Shown here: piece after piece, positions 44,047 through 53,544 of the stretch
How the letters are laid out: each line of letters opens with the position of its first letter
How positions within the stretch are numbered: position 1 is the first letter of the stretch
Source of the DNA: CAZTCJ01 sp964612085
GTDB lineage: Bacteria > Pseudomonadota > Alphaproteobacteria > JAJFIK01
Length of the DNA: 64,000 bases
NCBI GenBank assembly: GCA_964612085.1
Contig: CAZTCJ010000008.1
Location: forward strand, 1 to 64,000
Direction of reading: 5' to 3'
Notes under the pieces: generated by a model
Told to the model about the DNA's origin: nothing
Database searches by the model: none
What the model saw: only the letters and a program-made list of their open reading frames with translations
Position numbers and translations under genes: made by a program

Positions 44047-44529
44047 ATGACCTTTCAAACCGTCCACGCGGAACCGAATTCCCCCCATGGCATGACGCGG
44101 ATTGATCCGGACCGGGAAGTCACCTGGGTTATCGTGACCAATGGCTGCCGGGCGCGGATCTATGAGACCGACGGTCCGGGGCGCGGCATTCGCCCGGCCC
44201 TGACGCAGGATCTCTACGGCGATTGCGCCACGGCGGACGATCCCTCCAGCACCGTGCGGCGCACGTTCGACCGGAGCACGCCGCCCCATGCGGTCACGGC
44301 ACAGAAGCTTGCCTTCGCCCGGACCATGGCCCGCCGGATCGACGACTCCCTCAGTGCAGGACGGTTTCACCGTCTGATCCTGGTGGCGCCGCCGCAAACG
44401 CTCGGGGATTTGCGGGGGGCGTTGTCCTCCATGGCCCGCGCCCGGGTGAAATGCGAAATCAGCCGCGATCTGACAAATGTGGCCGGTTTCGAATTGGCGG
44501 ACTATCTGGGCCCGGCCCTCACCGCGTAA
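44047..44529 (+). CDS. Host-attachment (AtsE-like) family protein
   Basis: A 160-residue protein of the family first described as required for attachment to host cells in Agrobacterium-like bacteria. Recognised from WVIVTNGCRARIYETDG at the start and HRLILVAPPQTLGDLRGALSSMARARVKCEISRDLTN in the second half. The fold is related to the translation-termination-like eRF1/baeRF group. Its molecular function is not settled. AGGAG precedes the ATG. A strong terminator follows the stop, so it is a single-gene transcript. Confidence 0.85.
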   Translation: MTFQTVHAEPNSPHGMTRIDPDREVTWVIVTNGCRARIYETDGPGRGIRPALTQDLYGDCATADDPSSTVRRTFDRSTPPHAVTAQKLAFARTMARRIDDSLSAGRFHRLILVAPPQTLGDLRGALSSMARARVKCEISRDLTNVAGFELADYLGPALTA

Positions 44530-44549
44530 CCCACGCACAGAATAAATGA

Positions 44550-44581
44550 AGCCCTGCTGGAACCATCCGGCGGGGCTTTTT
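44550..44581 (+). terminator. Rho-independent terminator after the host-attachment gene
   Basis: An 11-bp stem AGCCCTGCTGG / CCGGCGGGGCT (two G-U pairs in RNA) with a 6-nt loop (AACCAT), then TTTTT. Confidence 0.88.
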
Positions 44582-44668
44582 GTTGCAAGTATCCCTGCCT
44601 TAGTCTGGCTGCAAATCATGCCATAGTGCCGCCTCGAAACTGCCGGAACGGGCGTTTATGGGTGTGCG

Positions 44669-46501
44669 GTGCGTTTGACCAGTTCAGTTACGAGACAGAT
44701 AGCCGGTGTGATCGGGAAAGGGCTGCTTTGTATTTGCGTTTTTGCATTGATTGCCGGAGACGGGCGCGCCCAGACGGATACGCAAGACAGCTTCCCCTAC
44801 CGGCCGCAGATCGAAGGCGTTGACGACCGGGACTTGCGTGCCGTTCTGGAAGGCAGTTCCCAGCTCTTTACCCTGAAGGATCGTCCGCCTGCCACCCTTG
44901 CAGGGCTGCGCCGGCGGGCGGAAGGCGATCTGGAGCGGCTCAAGGTCGCGCTTAAATCCGAGGCCCGATATGAAGGGCGTGTCGCTTACCGCATCGACAG
45001 CGAGGAAGATCCCGCCATCGTGACCTTGCGGGTGGACCCGGGACCGGCCTTCACCTTGCGCCGGTTCGACATCGAGATCACCGGCGAGGGCACAACCGAT
45101 CCCGATGTCAGCCTGCCGCGCAGCGGCGCCGATCTGCAGTTCCCGTCCGGAACGATTGCCAAGGCTCCGGATATTCTGAGCACCCAGGCTCGCGCGATCG
45201 CGCAGGTCAGGCGCCAGGGTTTTCCGTTCGTCCGTCTGCGCGACCGCAAAGTGGTTGTTGATCTGCGCGATCATGTAGCCGATGTCAGTCTGATCATCGA
45301 TGCCGGGCCGCGCGCCCGGTTCGGTCCCGTCAAGATCACCGGGCTGGAGCGGGTCGAGCCGTCTTTCGTGAAAGCCTATATCACCTGGGAGGCAGGCGCG
45401 CTCTACGATCCCCAGCGGATCGCCGCGTTCGCCGAACAGTTGGAGCGCTCCGGCCTGTTCTCCGCCGTGCGGGTCCGGGCGGGCGAGACCCTTGGACCGA
45501 ACGGCCGCTTGCCGGTGATCGTCGAGCTGGTCGAGCGGGAACGGCGCACTTTGGGCGTTGGGGCGTCCTTTTCCACGAACGAGGGGCCCGGCGGCAATAT
45601 CTTCTGGGAACACCGTAATCTGTCCGGAGAAGGAGAAAAGTTCCGTACCGAGCTGGAGGTGGCGGTGATCCGGCAGGCCTTGAGCGGGCGCTATGAGGAG
45701 CCGCAATTTCTGCAGCCCAATCAAACCTTGGTGACCACGCTCACCCTGGAGTCCGAGCGCACGGACGCCTTCGAGAGCCGCAGCGTCACCACGGGTATCG
45801 GCCTTGAGCGGGACCTGACCCGTCAGGTCAGGGCGGGCCTGTCGGCCGAGTTCGAATATGCGCGTACGGATGACAACGAAACCAAGACGGACTCCTATCT
45901 CGTCTCGTTTCCCTTGTCGGTGACGGCCGATACCACCGACAGTCCGCTCGACCCCAAACGGGGATACCGGCTGGCCTACATCACAACGCCATCGGTGGGT
46001 CATAATGACGGCAAGATCCTGTTCTTAAAAACGGAACTTCGGGCGTCCGCCTATCTGGGCCTCGGCGAGACCAAGCGCTGGGTTCTGGCGGCGCGCACGC
46101 GCCTTGGCGCCATCTCGTTCGAGGAGACGGAAGATATTCCGGCGGGCCGGCGCTTTTTCGCCGGCGGCGGCGGCTCCATTCGCGGCTTCGCGTTTCAGGA
46201 AGTGGGGCCGCTCGATGACGATAATGACGCCATCGGCGGGCGCAGTGTGATCGAACTGGGCGCGGAGGTCAGGGTCCGGGCGACCCAGTCTTTCGGTTTT
46301 GTGCCCTTCGTGGAAGGCGGTAATGTCTTCGATGCATCCTTCCCGGATTTTTCGGGCCGTTTTCTCTGGGGCGCGGGGCTGGGCGTTTACTACAATACGC
46401 CCGTCGGGCCGCTGCGCATCGACGCGGCCGTGCCGCTCAATCCCCGGGACGGGGTCGATGATCCGTTCCAGGTCTATGTCACCTTGGGCCAGTCTTTTTA
46501 A
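44669..46501 (+). CDS. tamA: TamA, Omp85-family outer-membrane assembly protein
   Basis: A 610-residue Omp85 protein with a signal peptide (GLLCICVFALIAGDGRAQ), POTRA-like repeats (about 35-290, ALKSEARYEGRVAYRIDSEED, RARFGPVKITGLERVEPSFV) and a C-terminal 16-strand barrel that includes RRFFAGGGGSIRGFAF, the surface RGF motif of Omp85 barrels, and ends in VTLGQSF with terminal Phe. With TamB it helps insert outer-membrane proteins and move phospholipid to the outer membrane. The start is GTG at 44669; no better in-frame start exists before the signal peptide. tamB follows after 66 nt. Confidence 0.92.
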   Translation: MRLTSSVTRQIAGVIGKGLLCICVFALIAGDGRAQTDTQDSFPYRPQIEGVDDRDLRAVLEGSSQLFTLKDRPPATLAGLRRRAEGDLERLKVALKSEARYEGRVAYRIDSEEDPAIVTLRVDPGPAFTLRRFDIEITGEGTTDPDVSLPRSGADLQFPSGTIAKAPDILSTQARAIAQVRRQGFPFVRLRDRKVVVDLRDHVADVSLIIDAGPRARFGPVKITGLERVEPSFVKAYITWEAGALYDPQRIAAFAEQLERSGLFSAVRVRAGETLGPNGRLPVIVELVERERRTLGVGASFSTNEGPGGNIFWEHRNLSGEGEKFRTELEVAVIRQALSGRYEEPQFLQPNQTLVTTLTLESERTDAFESRSVTTGIGLERDLTRQVRAGLSAEFEYARTDDNETKTDSYLVSFPLSVTADTTDSPLDPKRGYRLAYITTPSVGHNDGKILFLKTELRASAYLGLGETKRWVLAARTRLGAISFEETEDIPAGRRFFAGGGGSIRGFAFQEVGPLDDDNDAIGGRSVIELGAEVRVRATQSFGFVPFVEGGNVFDASFPDFSGRFLWGAGLGVYYNTPVGPLRIDAAVPLNPRDGVDDPFQVYVTLGQSF

Positions 46502-46567
46502 CACTCTGGCCTTTAGTGGGTTCCGCGGCTTCAAAACGCTTCGCGGCGCTCCAATTGTCTAACCGGT

Positions 46568-49500
46568 ATGATCGACACTAAACGCCCCGTTTGGCGGTTC
46601 CTGCGGATCGCTTTGATATCTGTCTTGAGCATTGTGGGCCTTGTCCTTGTGACAGCGCTCATCGCCCTTGGCGTGCTCGCGACGGACCAGGGGCGCAACT
46701 GGGCCGGGGCCTTTGTGCTCGATACGGTGAGCACGCCCGGGGAGCTGGAGCTGTCGGCGGACCGTTTCACTGGCACTTGGCCCTGGGCCATGGGCGTCGA
46801 AGGCCTGATCGTGCGCGACGGCGCGGGCGCGTGGCTGACGGCGGAACGGGCGGGCCTGACAGTCGATCCGTGGGCGCTCCTTTCCGGCCGCCTCCATGTG
46901 AACGCCCTGTCGGTGACCGCGCCGGTGCTTTTGCGCCTGCCTGAGGGGCCGCCCGAAGAGCCCGCCGCGCCGGACGCTTTATCGTTTCCGCAGCTTCCGG
47001 ACCTGCCGGTGACGCTGGTGATCGACCGGGCAACCGTCAGCGATGCGATGATCGGTGAGGCGGCTTTCGGCCAGGCGGCGCGGCTCGATCTGTCCGCCAG
47101 CGGATCATGGGCGGGACGGACGGTCGCGGCCGAGATTGATCTTCTGCAGACCGACCGGGACGGTCTTTTCCTGCGCGGCGATTTTGCTCACGATCCGTCG
47201 AACGGGCTTTTGCGTTTCGATTTGCGTGGCGGCGACCGGGCGGGCGGCGTTCTGTCCGCCGTGGCGGGCGACCCGGATCTGGGCGCCGTCTCCCTGTCCC
47301 TTCAAAGCGGCGGCAGCGCCCAGGACTGGCAGGGCGAGGCCGTGATCGACGCGGACGCCTTCGGGTCGAGCCGGCTTGCCGCCCAAGGCGGGTGGACGGA
47401 CGGTCAGGCGCTCGATCTGGTTTGGATTGCACGGCCCGGCCGGGCGCTGGGACAGGACCTGCGCGCCGCTGTCGGCGAAGAGGTCCGGTTGGAGACCCAG
47501 TTAGACGCAAACCGGTCCTTGGACGGAGAAATGGGTTTTTCTTTTCGTGAATTCGAGCTGTCCACGGCCGTCATGACCGTGACCGGTAATCTGGGTGTCA
47601 GTCCTGAGCGGCGTGCTGCGGGTGGCGCGCGCGTCGGCGGTCATATCGATGCGGATCTCAAAGATGTCCTGTCCCTGCTGGAGGGCGGGGAGCCGGTCAC
47701 TGTCGGCGACGGCCTGCTCACGCTCGATCTCAGCGGCGATCTGGGAGCGCCGCAAGCGCAACTGTCCGTATCCGCCCAGACCATCGGCGCGGGCGCTGTG
47801 ACGGTGGCGGCGGCGGATCTGATGGTTCAGGTCGCGCCGGAAAACGGCGCGGGGCTCTTGGTGACGGCCGAGGGCGAGGCGTCCGGCATCGATCCCGGCC
47901 TGGCCGATGGCGCCTGGCCGTTCGGCGACCGGGCGGTCTTGCGCCTGCGCGCCCGGATCGATCCGGACCGCTCCCTGATCCGGCTCGATGAAACCCGTCT
48001 GGAGGCCAAGGACCTTGCTCTGGAGGCGGATGGACAATGGGATCTGGACCGGGAGACCGGATCCGCCGATGTGACTGTGTCCATGCCCCGGCTGAGCGCC
48101 GCCGTGCCCGATCTGCTGAGCGGCGGACAGGCGAACGCGCGAATCCAGATTGCCAAGAGCGCATCGGATACGGATTATAGCGTTTCCCTGAAAGCGCGGG
48201 CCGGGGATCTGGCGTTTCTGGAAACGCGCTACGAAGAAGCCATCGGGCGCGCCGCGAGTCTGACCGGTGAAGCGGCGATCGACCCGTCCGGCGCCGTCCA
48301 GGTCTCCAGCCTGACCGTCCGCTCCCAGATCGAATCGCTCGTGGCCGAAGCGGCCGGCTCCTTCGCGCCGGATACCGACACGGTGGACGCGCAAGGCCGG
48401 TTGGCGGCATCCGACATGTCCATTTTCGGCGCCTTGGCTGGCATGCCGCTGGAGGGCAGTCTCAATGCAGACCTCTCCGTAAGTGGATCGCTGGATGCGC
48501 CCGTTCTGTCGGCTGCCGTCACCGCGCCAACGCTCCAGATCAGGGATCTGGCCCTATCGGCGCTGTCGGCAGACGCGAAGGTTGCGCCGGATCGCGGCGG
48601 CCAGGCCATCGCTTTCGACCTTGCCTTCCTGACACGGAATGAGGCCTTGGACGAAGCGGTGCAGCATACCGCGACCCTCGACATGGTCTGGCGGGACGAG
48701 GCGTTGCCTGAGATCGAAATGTTGTCGGCCAATCTGCTCGGCATCGAGGCATCTCACGAAACCGGTCCGCAGACGGTGCAATTCGAAACGAAATCGTTGG
48801 CGCCGCTGTCGCGCAGCATCAGGGCCGTGCTCGGGCCGGACAGCCTTCCGCCTGTTGACGGCGGTTTGAAAGGCGAGGTTCGGCTGGGGGATCAGCCGGG
48901 GCTGACCGCCAAGGGGTCGGAATGGGCCGTTTCGCTTCAAAACGGCGCGCCGGTTGAAGTGCAGTCCTTTTCCCTGTCCGGCGCTTACGATGCCGGGAGA
49001 ACGGATACGCCGATAACCATGGCCCTGGAGGCGTTCGGCTTGCGCACGGACGGCCGGGAGTTGCGCAAACTGACGGCCTCTGCGAACGGCACGCTTCAAT
49101 CTCTCGCTTTCCAGCTCGACGCGAAAGATCCGCAGAAAGAGGGTCTGCGGGCCAGTCTTGCAGGCACCTATACGGATGCTGAAGCCGCCGCCATTGCCGT
49201 TACGGATCTGGATCTCGATCATCGGGCCGGGCGGGCACGGCTTGTCCAGCCATTTACGGTTACCTTGAGTCAGACCGGTCCTGCCTTGTCGCCGCTCATC
49301 CTGTCGGTGGCGGACAAAACAGCGCAGACGGACGGTACGGTCGAGGCAAGCTGGGAGGCCCTGGAGACGGGCTGGAGCGCCCGCGTGACGCTCGATGCCT
49401 TGCCGCTCAATCCCTTGACCATGGCGGCCGGCATGCCGTCGCCGGGCGGCACGGGCACGGGTCAGATAACGCTCAGCACACGCCCCGTCTCTCCTTCCGC

Positions 49501-51010
49501 CACTATCGATCTGGCGTTCGAAGGGCTGGGCGCTGGCGGCAACCGGGATCCGGCGCGCTTGATCCTGCAAGGCCAGTGGACAGGCCAGCGGTTGCGCCTG
49601 GACGGCCAGCTCAGTCAAACGGGCCGTGAGGCCGCCGCCATCCAACTGGGTCTGCCGTTGCCGGCGGGACCCAGCGGTCTGCCGGTCCTGGACGAGACCG
49701 CGGCTTTGAGCGGCAAGATCACGGCCGATGGCCGTCTTGAAGCGATCTGGCCTTATTTTCCGTTGCCGGAGCATCGTGTCAAAGGCGCCATAACCGCCGA
49801 TCTGGTCATCAGGGGCACGGTCGCCGCGCCCTTGGTCAATGGGCAGGTCAAGGTTGACAAGGGGCGGTACGAAAACCTCGACACGGGCCTCATCCTGCGG
49901 AGGGTATCCTTGACCGCGACGGCGGACGGGCAGGCGGGCACCATTGCCGTTGACGCCCGCGACCGGTCAGAAGGCCGTCTTGAGGGCGAGGGACAGATTG
50001 CGTTCGGCGCCAGGGGCCTGCGTCTGGATACCATGATCGGCCTGGACAATGTTCTGATCGTCTCCCGCGACGATGTGACGGCTGTCGCCAGCGGCAAGGT
50101 CGCGCTGACCGGCACCAGCAGGGACGGATACCGGGCCGAGGGCAAGATCAGGCTGGACGACGTGGATGTGATCATTCCGGATCAGTTGCCGCCCAATGTG
50201 GTGAATCTGGAGGCGGTGGAAGTCTACGGCTCCCAGGATGTGGCTGAAGAGACATCCGAAAACGGAAAGACGCCGCCGGTGACGGTAACGCTGGCCATTA
50301 CGGTGAAGGCAGAGGATACTGTCCGGGTGCGCGGGCGCGGGCTCGATGCCCTGTGGAACGGCGATCTGCGGATCACCGGCACTGCAAGGGATACGCGGGT
50401 GACCGGCGATGTGGCCATGCGGCGGGGGCGGCTCGATTTCCTGAGCCGGCAATTCAATCTGACCCGTGGCACCATTTCGTTCGATGGCGGACGGGACATC
50501 GATCCGCGTCTCTTCATCGAGGCCCAGTACGAGGCGACCGAAGTGACCGCCATTGCCACGATCACGGGCACGGCGTCCAACCCGAAAGTCGAGCTGTCCT
50601 CCCAGCCGCCCTTGCCCCAGGACGCCATTCTGGCGCGTCTGCTGTTCGGCAAGGATCCCGGTGCGCTCAGCACGTTCGAGGTCGTTCAGCTTGCGGATGC
50701 CCTGGCGACGCTATCGCGGGGCGCGGGCTCCACATCGCTTATCGGCAAGGTGCAGAATGCGCTGGGGATCGATGTGTTCCAAGTGAATATGGACGAGGAT
50801 GCCGAGGACGGCAGCCTGACGGACAATGTCAGCGTGACCGTGGGCAAATATGTGCGCGAGGACGTCTTCGTCGGAGTGACCCAGGGCACACAACCCGGCA
50901 CCAGCGCCGTGACCGTCGAAGTTCAGTTAACCGATCACTTGACGGTGCATACGGATCTTGCGCAAAGCGCGGAAAGCTCGGTGGGCGTGCGCTGGCGTTG
51001 GGATTATTAA
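46568..51010 (+). CDS. tamB: TamB, translocation and assembly module / AsmA-like lipid-transport protein
   Basis: A 1480-residue envelope-spanning protein. A short cytoplasmic start and one membrane helix (about 10-35, FLRIALISVLSIVGLVLVTALIALGVLAT) are followed by a very long beta-taco made of repeated short strands. The C-terminal DUF490/TamB domain (about 1250-1480) is marked by FDGGRDIDPRLFIEAQYEATEV and LPQDAILARLLFGKDPGAL, and ends DLAQSAESSVGVRWRWDY. TamB spans the periplasm and pairs with TamA in the outer membrane; it also carries phospholipids. Typical length (about 1200-1500). It follows tamA as usual in proteobacteria. Confidence 0.95.
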   Translation: MIDTKRPVWRFLRIALISVLSIVGLVLVTALIALGVLATDQGRNWAGAFVLDTVSTPGELELSADRFTGTWPWAMGVEGLIVRDGAGAWLTAERAGLTVDPWALLSGRLHVNALSVTAPVLLRLPEGPPEEPAAPDALSFPQLPDLPVTLVIDRATVSDAMIGEAAFGQAARLDLSASGSWAGRTVAAEIDLLQTDRDGLFLRGDFAHDPSNGLLRFDLRGGDRAGGVLSAVAGDPDLGAVSLSLQSGGSAQDWQGEAVIDADAFGSSRLAAQGGWTDGQALDLVWIARPGRALGQDLRAAVGEEVRLETQLDANRSLDGEMGFSFREFELSTAVMTVTGNLGVSPERRAAGGARVGGHIDADLKDVLSLLEGGEPVTVGDGLLTLDLSGDLGAPQAQLSVSAQTIGAGAVTVAAADLMVQVAPENGAGLLVTAEGEASGIDPGLADGAWPFGDRAVLRLRARIDPDRSLIRLDETRLEAKDLALEADGQWDLDRETGSADVTVSMPRLSAAVPDLLSGGQANARIQIAKSASDTDYSVSLKARAGDLAFLETRYEEAIGRAASLTGEAAIDPSGAVQVSSLTVRSQIESLVAEAAGSFAPDTDTVDAQGRLAASDMSIFGALAGMPLEGSLNADLSVSGSLDAPVLSAAVTAPTLQIRDLALSALSADAKVAPDRGGQAIAFDLAFLTRNEALDEAVQHTATLDMVWRDEALPEIEMLSANLLGIEASHETGPQTVQFETKSLAPLSRSIRAVLGPDSLPPVDGGLKGEVRLGDQPGLTAKGSEWAVSLQNGAPVEVQSFSLSGAYDAGRTDTPITMALEAFGLRTDGRELRKLTASANGTLQSLAFQLDAKDPQKEGLRASLAGTYTDAEAAAIAVTDLDLDHRAGRARLVQPFTVTLSQTGPALSPLILSVADKTAQTDGTVEASWEALETGWSARVTLDALPLNPLTMAAGMPSPGGTGTGQITLSTRPVSPSATIDLAFEGLGAGGNRDPARLILQGQWTGQRLRLDGQLSQTGREAAAIQLGLPLPAGPSGLPVLDETAALSGKITADGRLEAIWPYFPLPEHRVKGAITADLVIRGTVAAPLVNGQVKVDKGRYENLDTGLILRRVSLTATADGQAGTIAVDARDRSEGRLEGEGQIAFGARGLRLDTMIGLDNVLIVSRDDVTAVASGKVALTGTSRDGYRAEGKIRLDDVDVIIPDQLPPNVVNLEAVEVYGSQDVAEETSENGKTPPVTVTLAITVKAEDTVRVRGRGLDALWNGDLRITGTARDTRVTGDVAMRRGRLDFLSRQFNLTRGTISFDGGRDIDPRLFIEAQYEATEVTAIATITGTASNPKVELSSQPPLPQDAILARLLFGKDPGALSTFEVVQLADALATLSRGAGSTSLIGKVQNALGIDVFQVNMDEDAEDGSLTDNVSVTVGKYVREDVFVGVTQGTQPGTSAVTVEVQLTDHLTVHTDLAQSAESSVGVRWRWDY

Positions 51011-51107
51011 GATCGTGCGGCGCAATCGATGATTCGCGGAAAGTCACGTTTAATCATACTCTTTTAATCTTTATTAATCGAGAGTGCTCAAACTTCACAC
51101 GAATCAG

Positions 51108-51119
51108 GTTGAATTCAAC
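51108..51119. repeat. 12-bp perfect palindrome upstream of the Hpt gene
   Basis: GTTGAATTCAAC, in an AT-rich stretch (51040-51120) that is the likely Hpt promoter region. It is a possible operator; short palindromes also arise by chance. Confidence 0.35.
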
Positions 51120-51220
51120 TTGAGAAAAACGGGGCCGTTCGGACGGTGTCCCGACGCGGATGCGACAAGCGCGTCCGGGCCGGTGGCACTGCCGTCCGGA
51201 ACGGCATGGAGGTGAAGAGC

Positions 51221-51655
51221 ATGTCTGCCGGCGAGACTGGAGAAACGTCCATTCGAGACAAAATCGCGATGGCGGAAGCGGCCGTCGCGGCGCTCGCCGA
51301 TCAGTTTCTGGAGGCGGCCCGCGCCGATGCGGCAAATCTGCGGGCGCTTGCCGAGGAGGCCCGCGCCAAGCCCGGCCGCAATGCCCGGGAAGTCCGCCGG
51401 ATTTTCGAGATCGCCCATAACATCAAGGGCCAAGGCGGATCGTTCGGGTTTGATCTGATCACGGAGATCGGCGCGTCCCTCTGTCTCCTGACCCGGGATG
51501 CCGTCCCCCTGGATGAGGACGCGCTGACGGTCATCGACCATCATTTGCGCGTGCTGTCGGTTGTCATCGAAAAAGGCATCAAGGGCGACGGCGGCGAACT
51601 CGGCATGCAGCTCATCGCCAAGCTGCGGGCCTTGACGCTCAAGCCCGCTGCTTGA
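51221..51655 (+). CDS. Histidine phosphotransfer (Hpt) domain protein
   Basis: A 144-residue protein of one Hpt helical bundle. The phosphorylated His lies in RRIFEIAHNIKGQGGSFGF (A-H-x-x-K-G type motif). The rest is amphipathic helices. It would relay phosphate between a hybrid kinase and a response regulator; neither is in this window. ATG at 51221 with GGAGG nine bases upstream is preferred over upstream starts at 51146 and 51206. Its 3' end overlaps the convergent esterase gene by 17 nt. Confidence 0.85.
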   Translation: MSAGETGETSIRDKIAMAEAAVAALADQFLEAARADAANLRALAEEARAKPGRNAREVRRIFEIAHNIKGQGGSFGFDLITEIGASLCLLTRDAVPLDEDALTVIDHHLRVLSVVIEKGIKGDGGELGMQLIAKLRALTLKPAA

Positions 51656-52754
51656 TCGGCCGCAGCACCACGTCGTGAACGGACGGTACTTCCTTGGACG
51701 GTGAAGCGACCGGCGTCCGCACAGGCTCGGCCACCATTTCATCCTCACGCCAGATGTTTTCGTCCTGGGTCATGGCTTTGATGAAGCCCGCCGCCCGGTC
51801 GATGGCGTCCCGGGCTTCCGGCACGCGCGGGAAAAACGGCAGCACATGCAGCGCGCTTTCGAACGCATCGAAAGTTACATCGATGCCCGCTGCTTCGGCC
51901 TTTGCCGCGAAGCGCTGTCCGTCGTCGAACAGAAGTTCCCGTTTCGAAGCCTGCACCATGATGGGCGGCAGGCCCTGACAATCCCCGTAAAAGGGCGAGG
52001 CCAGAGGATCCGTGGGCGAAATGCCCTTGAGATACAGGTTCGCGCAGTAAGACAGCATGGGAATGGTCACGAACGGATCCCGTTCGCCATTGGCGTGGAT
52101 GCTCCAGCCGGTCATGGCGAGGTCCGTCCAGGGCGAGATCAAAAGCGCGCCTGCGGGCAGTCGGTCTTCATTGTCGCGCAGGGCCTGGAGCAGGGACGCG
52201 GCCAAGCCGCCGCCCGCGGAGTCGCCCGCAACGACGATTTCCTCCGGTTTCAGACCATTGGCCAGCAGCCAGCGATAGGCGTTGAGCGCGTCTTCGAGGG
52301 CGGCCGGATAGGGATGTTCCGGCGCCAGCCGGTAATCGAGCATGAGCGCGCGGGCCTGAGCGGCCTCGCACAGGCGCGCCACCATGGCCTGATGTGTCGC
52401 GGGCGAGCCGAAGACATAGCCGCCGCCGTGCAGATAAAGCACCACGCAGTGGGGACGGCTGCCGGGCAGTTCGATCCAGCGCGCCTTCCACTCGCCATGG
52501 GCGACCAGCGAGGTGGTGGCGGTGTCCGGCAGGCGGGCCACTTTCAAGGCCAGCTTGTTGAAGCGGTCGCGCCAGCGGGCCGGATCCTGGGACGCCCGGA
52601 TCTTTTGCAGATCGCTCGTGACGAAGCGCAGCATATGGGCGGTCAAGCGGCCCTGCCAGCTTTCCACGGGCTCCTCGAAAGCCGCCGGTGAGACGGCTTG
52701 CGCTTTGGATCCGAGAGTTTTCGAAAGATTAGACTGACGCACAGCAACACCCAT
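51639..52754 (-). CDS. Hormone-sensitive-lipase-type esterase (alpha/beta hydrolase)
   Basis: A 371-residue esterase of family IV. It has the oxyanion-hole motif YLHGGGYVFG, nucleophile elbow GDSAGGGLAA (Ser near 188), the Asp region KRELLFDDGQRF, and the catalytic His in ESALHVLPFF. An extra N-terminal region of about 80 residues and a charged C-terminal tail (residues 330-371) are unusual for the family. It hydrolyses short or medium acyl esters; substrate unknown. It overlaps the Hpt gene tail-to-tail. Confidence 0.9.
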   Translation of the reverse strand: MGVAVRQSNLSKTLGSKAQAVSPAAFEEPVESWQGRLTAHMLRFVTSDLQKIRASQDPARWRDRFNKLALKVARLPDTATTSLVAHGEWKARWIELPGSRPHCVVLYLHGGGYVFGSPATHQAMVARLCEAAQARALMLDYRLAPEHPYPAALEDALNAYRWLLANGLKPEEIVVAGDSAGGGLAASLLQALRDNEDRLPAGALLISPWTDLAMTGWSIHANGERDPFVTIPMLSYCANLYLKGISPTDPLASPFYGDCQGLPPIMVQASKRELLFDDGQRFAAKAEAAGIDVTFDAFESALHVLPFFPRVPEARDAIDRAAGFIKAMTQDENIWREDEMVAEPVRTPVASPSKEVPSVHDVVLRPIKQRA

Positions 52755-52836
52755 TCCACGCGGTTACCCTTCTGACGAGAGGGCCGGAAAAGCGTGAACA
52801 AAACCTTAAAGCTAACCATTGGTTAAGGAGAGTCGC

Positions 52837-52899
52837 GTGCAGGCGCAAGACAAGCACAAGCGCGAGGCCAGTTTGCACCGGCCCCGCACCCGTTTTTAG
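52837..52899 (+). CDS. Possible 20-residue basic peptide
   Basis: A GTG-initiated frame after a near-perfect ribosome site (AAGGAG, spacing about 7), coding for a Lys/Arg/His-rich peptide and ending in TAG. It lies in the gap between the divergently facing esterase promoter and the hsp20 3' end. A palindrome TAACCA-T-TGGTTA (52813-52825) lies directly upstream. It may be a leader or a true small protein, or only chance. Confidence 0.2.
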   Translation: MQAQDKHKREASLHRPRTRF

Positions 52900-52930
52900 T
52901 TTTCCGCAGACAGACGGTCAGACCGTCCGG

Positions 52931-53392
52931 TTACGCAGCTTTGCCTTCGAGCTGTTTCGCGGAAGCGTTCAGGTCCTGGATTTCGATCCGGCGCGGTTTC
53001 AGCGCTTCGGGAATTTCCCGTTTCAGATCGATGTTCAAGATGCCGTTCTCCAGATTGGCGCCGGTGACGATCACATGATCGGCCAACTGGAACCGCCGCT
53101 CGAAACTGCGTTCGGCGATGCCCTGATGCAGGAACCGGCGCTCGCCACCGTCTTTGGTGTCCTTCTTGCCGGTGACGGTCAGGGTGGTGTCCCGCACTTC
53201 CAGATCGATGTCACCGGTCGAGAAGCCCGCGACCGCCATGGTGATGCGGTAGGCGTCTTCGGCCGTCTGCTCGATATTGTAAGGGGGATAGCTGGGAGCG
53301 CTGTCGAGACCGCTTGGCGAGTCGAGCAGATCGAACAGGCGGTCAAAGCCGACGGTGGAGCGGTAAAGGGGTGCGAAATCATAACGACGCAT
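52931..53392 (-). CDS. Small heat-shock protein Hsp20 (IbpA-like)
   Basis: A 153-residue alpha-crystallin chaperone. MRRYDFAPLYRSTVGFDRLFDLLD is the IbpA-type N-terminus. The alpha-crystallin domain (about 38-130) has NIEQTAEDAYRITMAVAGF, LTVTGKKD and RSFERRFQLADHVIVTGANLENGILNIDL with the A-x-x-x-N-G-I-L motif, and a C-terminal tail. It holds unfolded proteins in oligomers during heat stress. GGAGGA lies 8 nt before the ATG and is contained in a hairpin, see the thermometer entry. A short hairpin (52913-52927) follows the stop but lacks a T-run. Confidence 0.95.
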   Translation of the reverse strand: MRRYDFAPLYRSTVGFDRLFDLLDSPSGLDSAPSYPPYNIEQTAEDAYRITMAVAGFSTGDIDLEVRDTTLTVTGKKDTKDGGERRFLHQGIAERSFERRFQLADHVIVTGANLENGILNIDLKREIPEALKPRRIEIQDLNASAKQLEGKAA

Positions 53393-53510
53393 GGGTCATA
53401 TCCTCCATTGAGCGACATGAAATGACAGGTCCGCCTTGAGGGCCGGACCACGTTGATCCCCGCAAAGACTGTCGGGGACCATTCCGTGCCGGACCCGCTT
53501 CGCGGCATCC
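53393..53510 (-). promoter_or_regulatory. Candidate ROSE-type RNA thermometer of hsp20
   Basis: The 118-nt leader read on the minus strand folds into four successive hairpins (53491-53510, 53457-53478, 53429-53448, 53395-53416). The last one contains the ribosome site GGAGGA (53401-53406), which faces CGCUC (53410-53414) across a short loop. ROSE elements of alphaproteobacterial small heat-shock genes have this layout, with a U(U/C)GCUC anti-ribosome-site strand. The pairing was done by eye. Confidence 0.6.
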
Positions 53511-53544
53511 GACAGTAAATAGGTGGGAACGGGATTTGGCCGGT

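Noticed and set aside
48554..49774. 406-codon frame antisense to tamB
   Set aside because: Compositional artefact opposite a long, confidently assigned gene.
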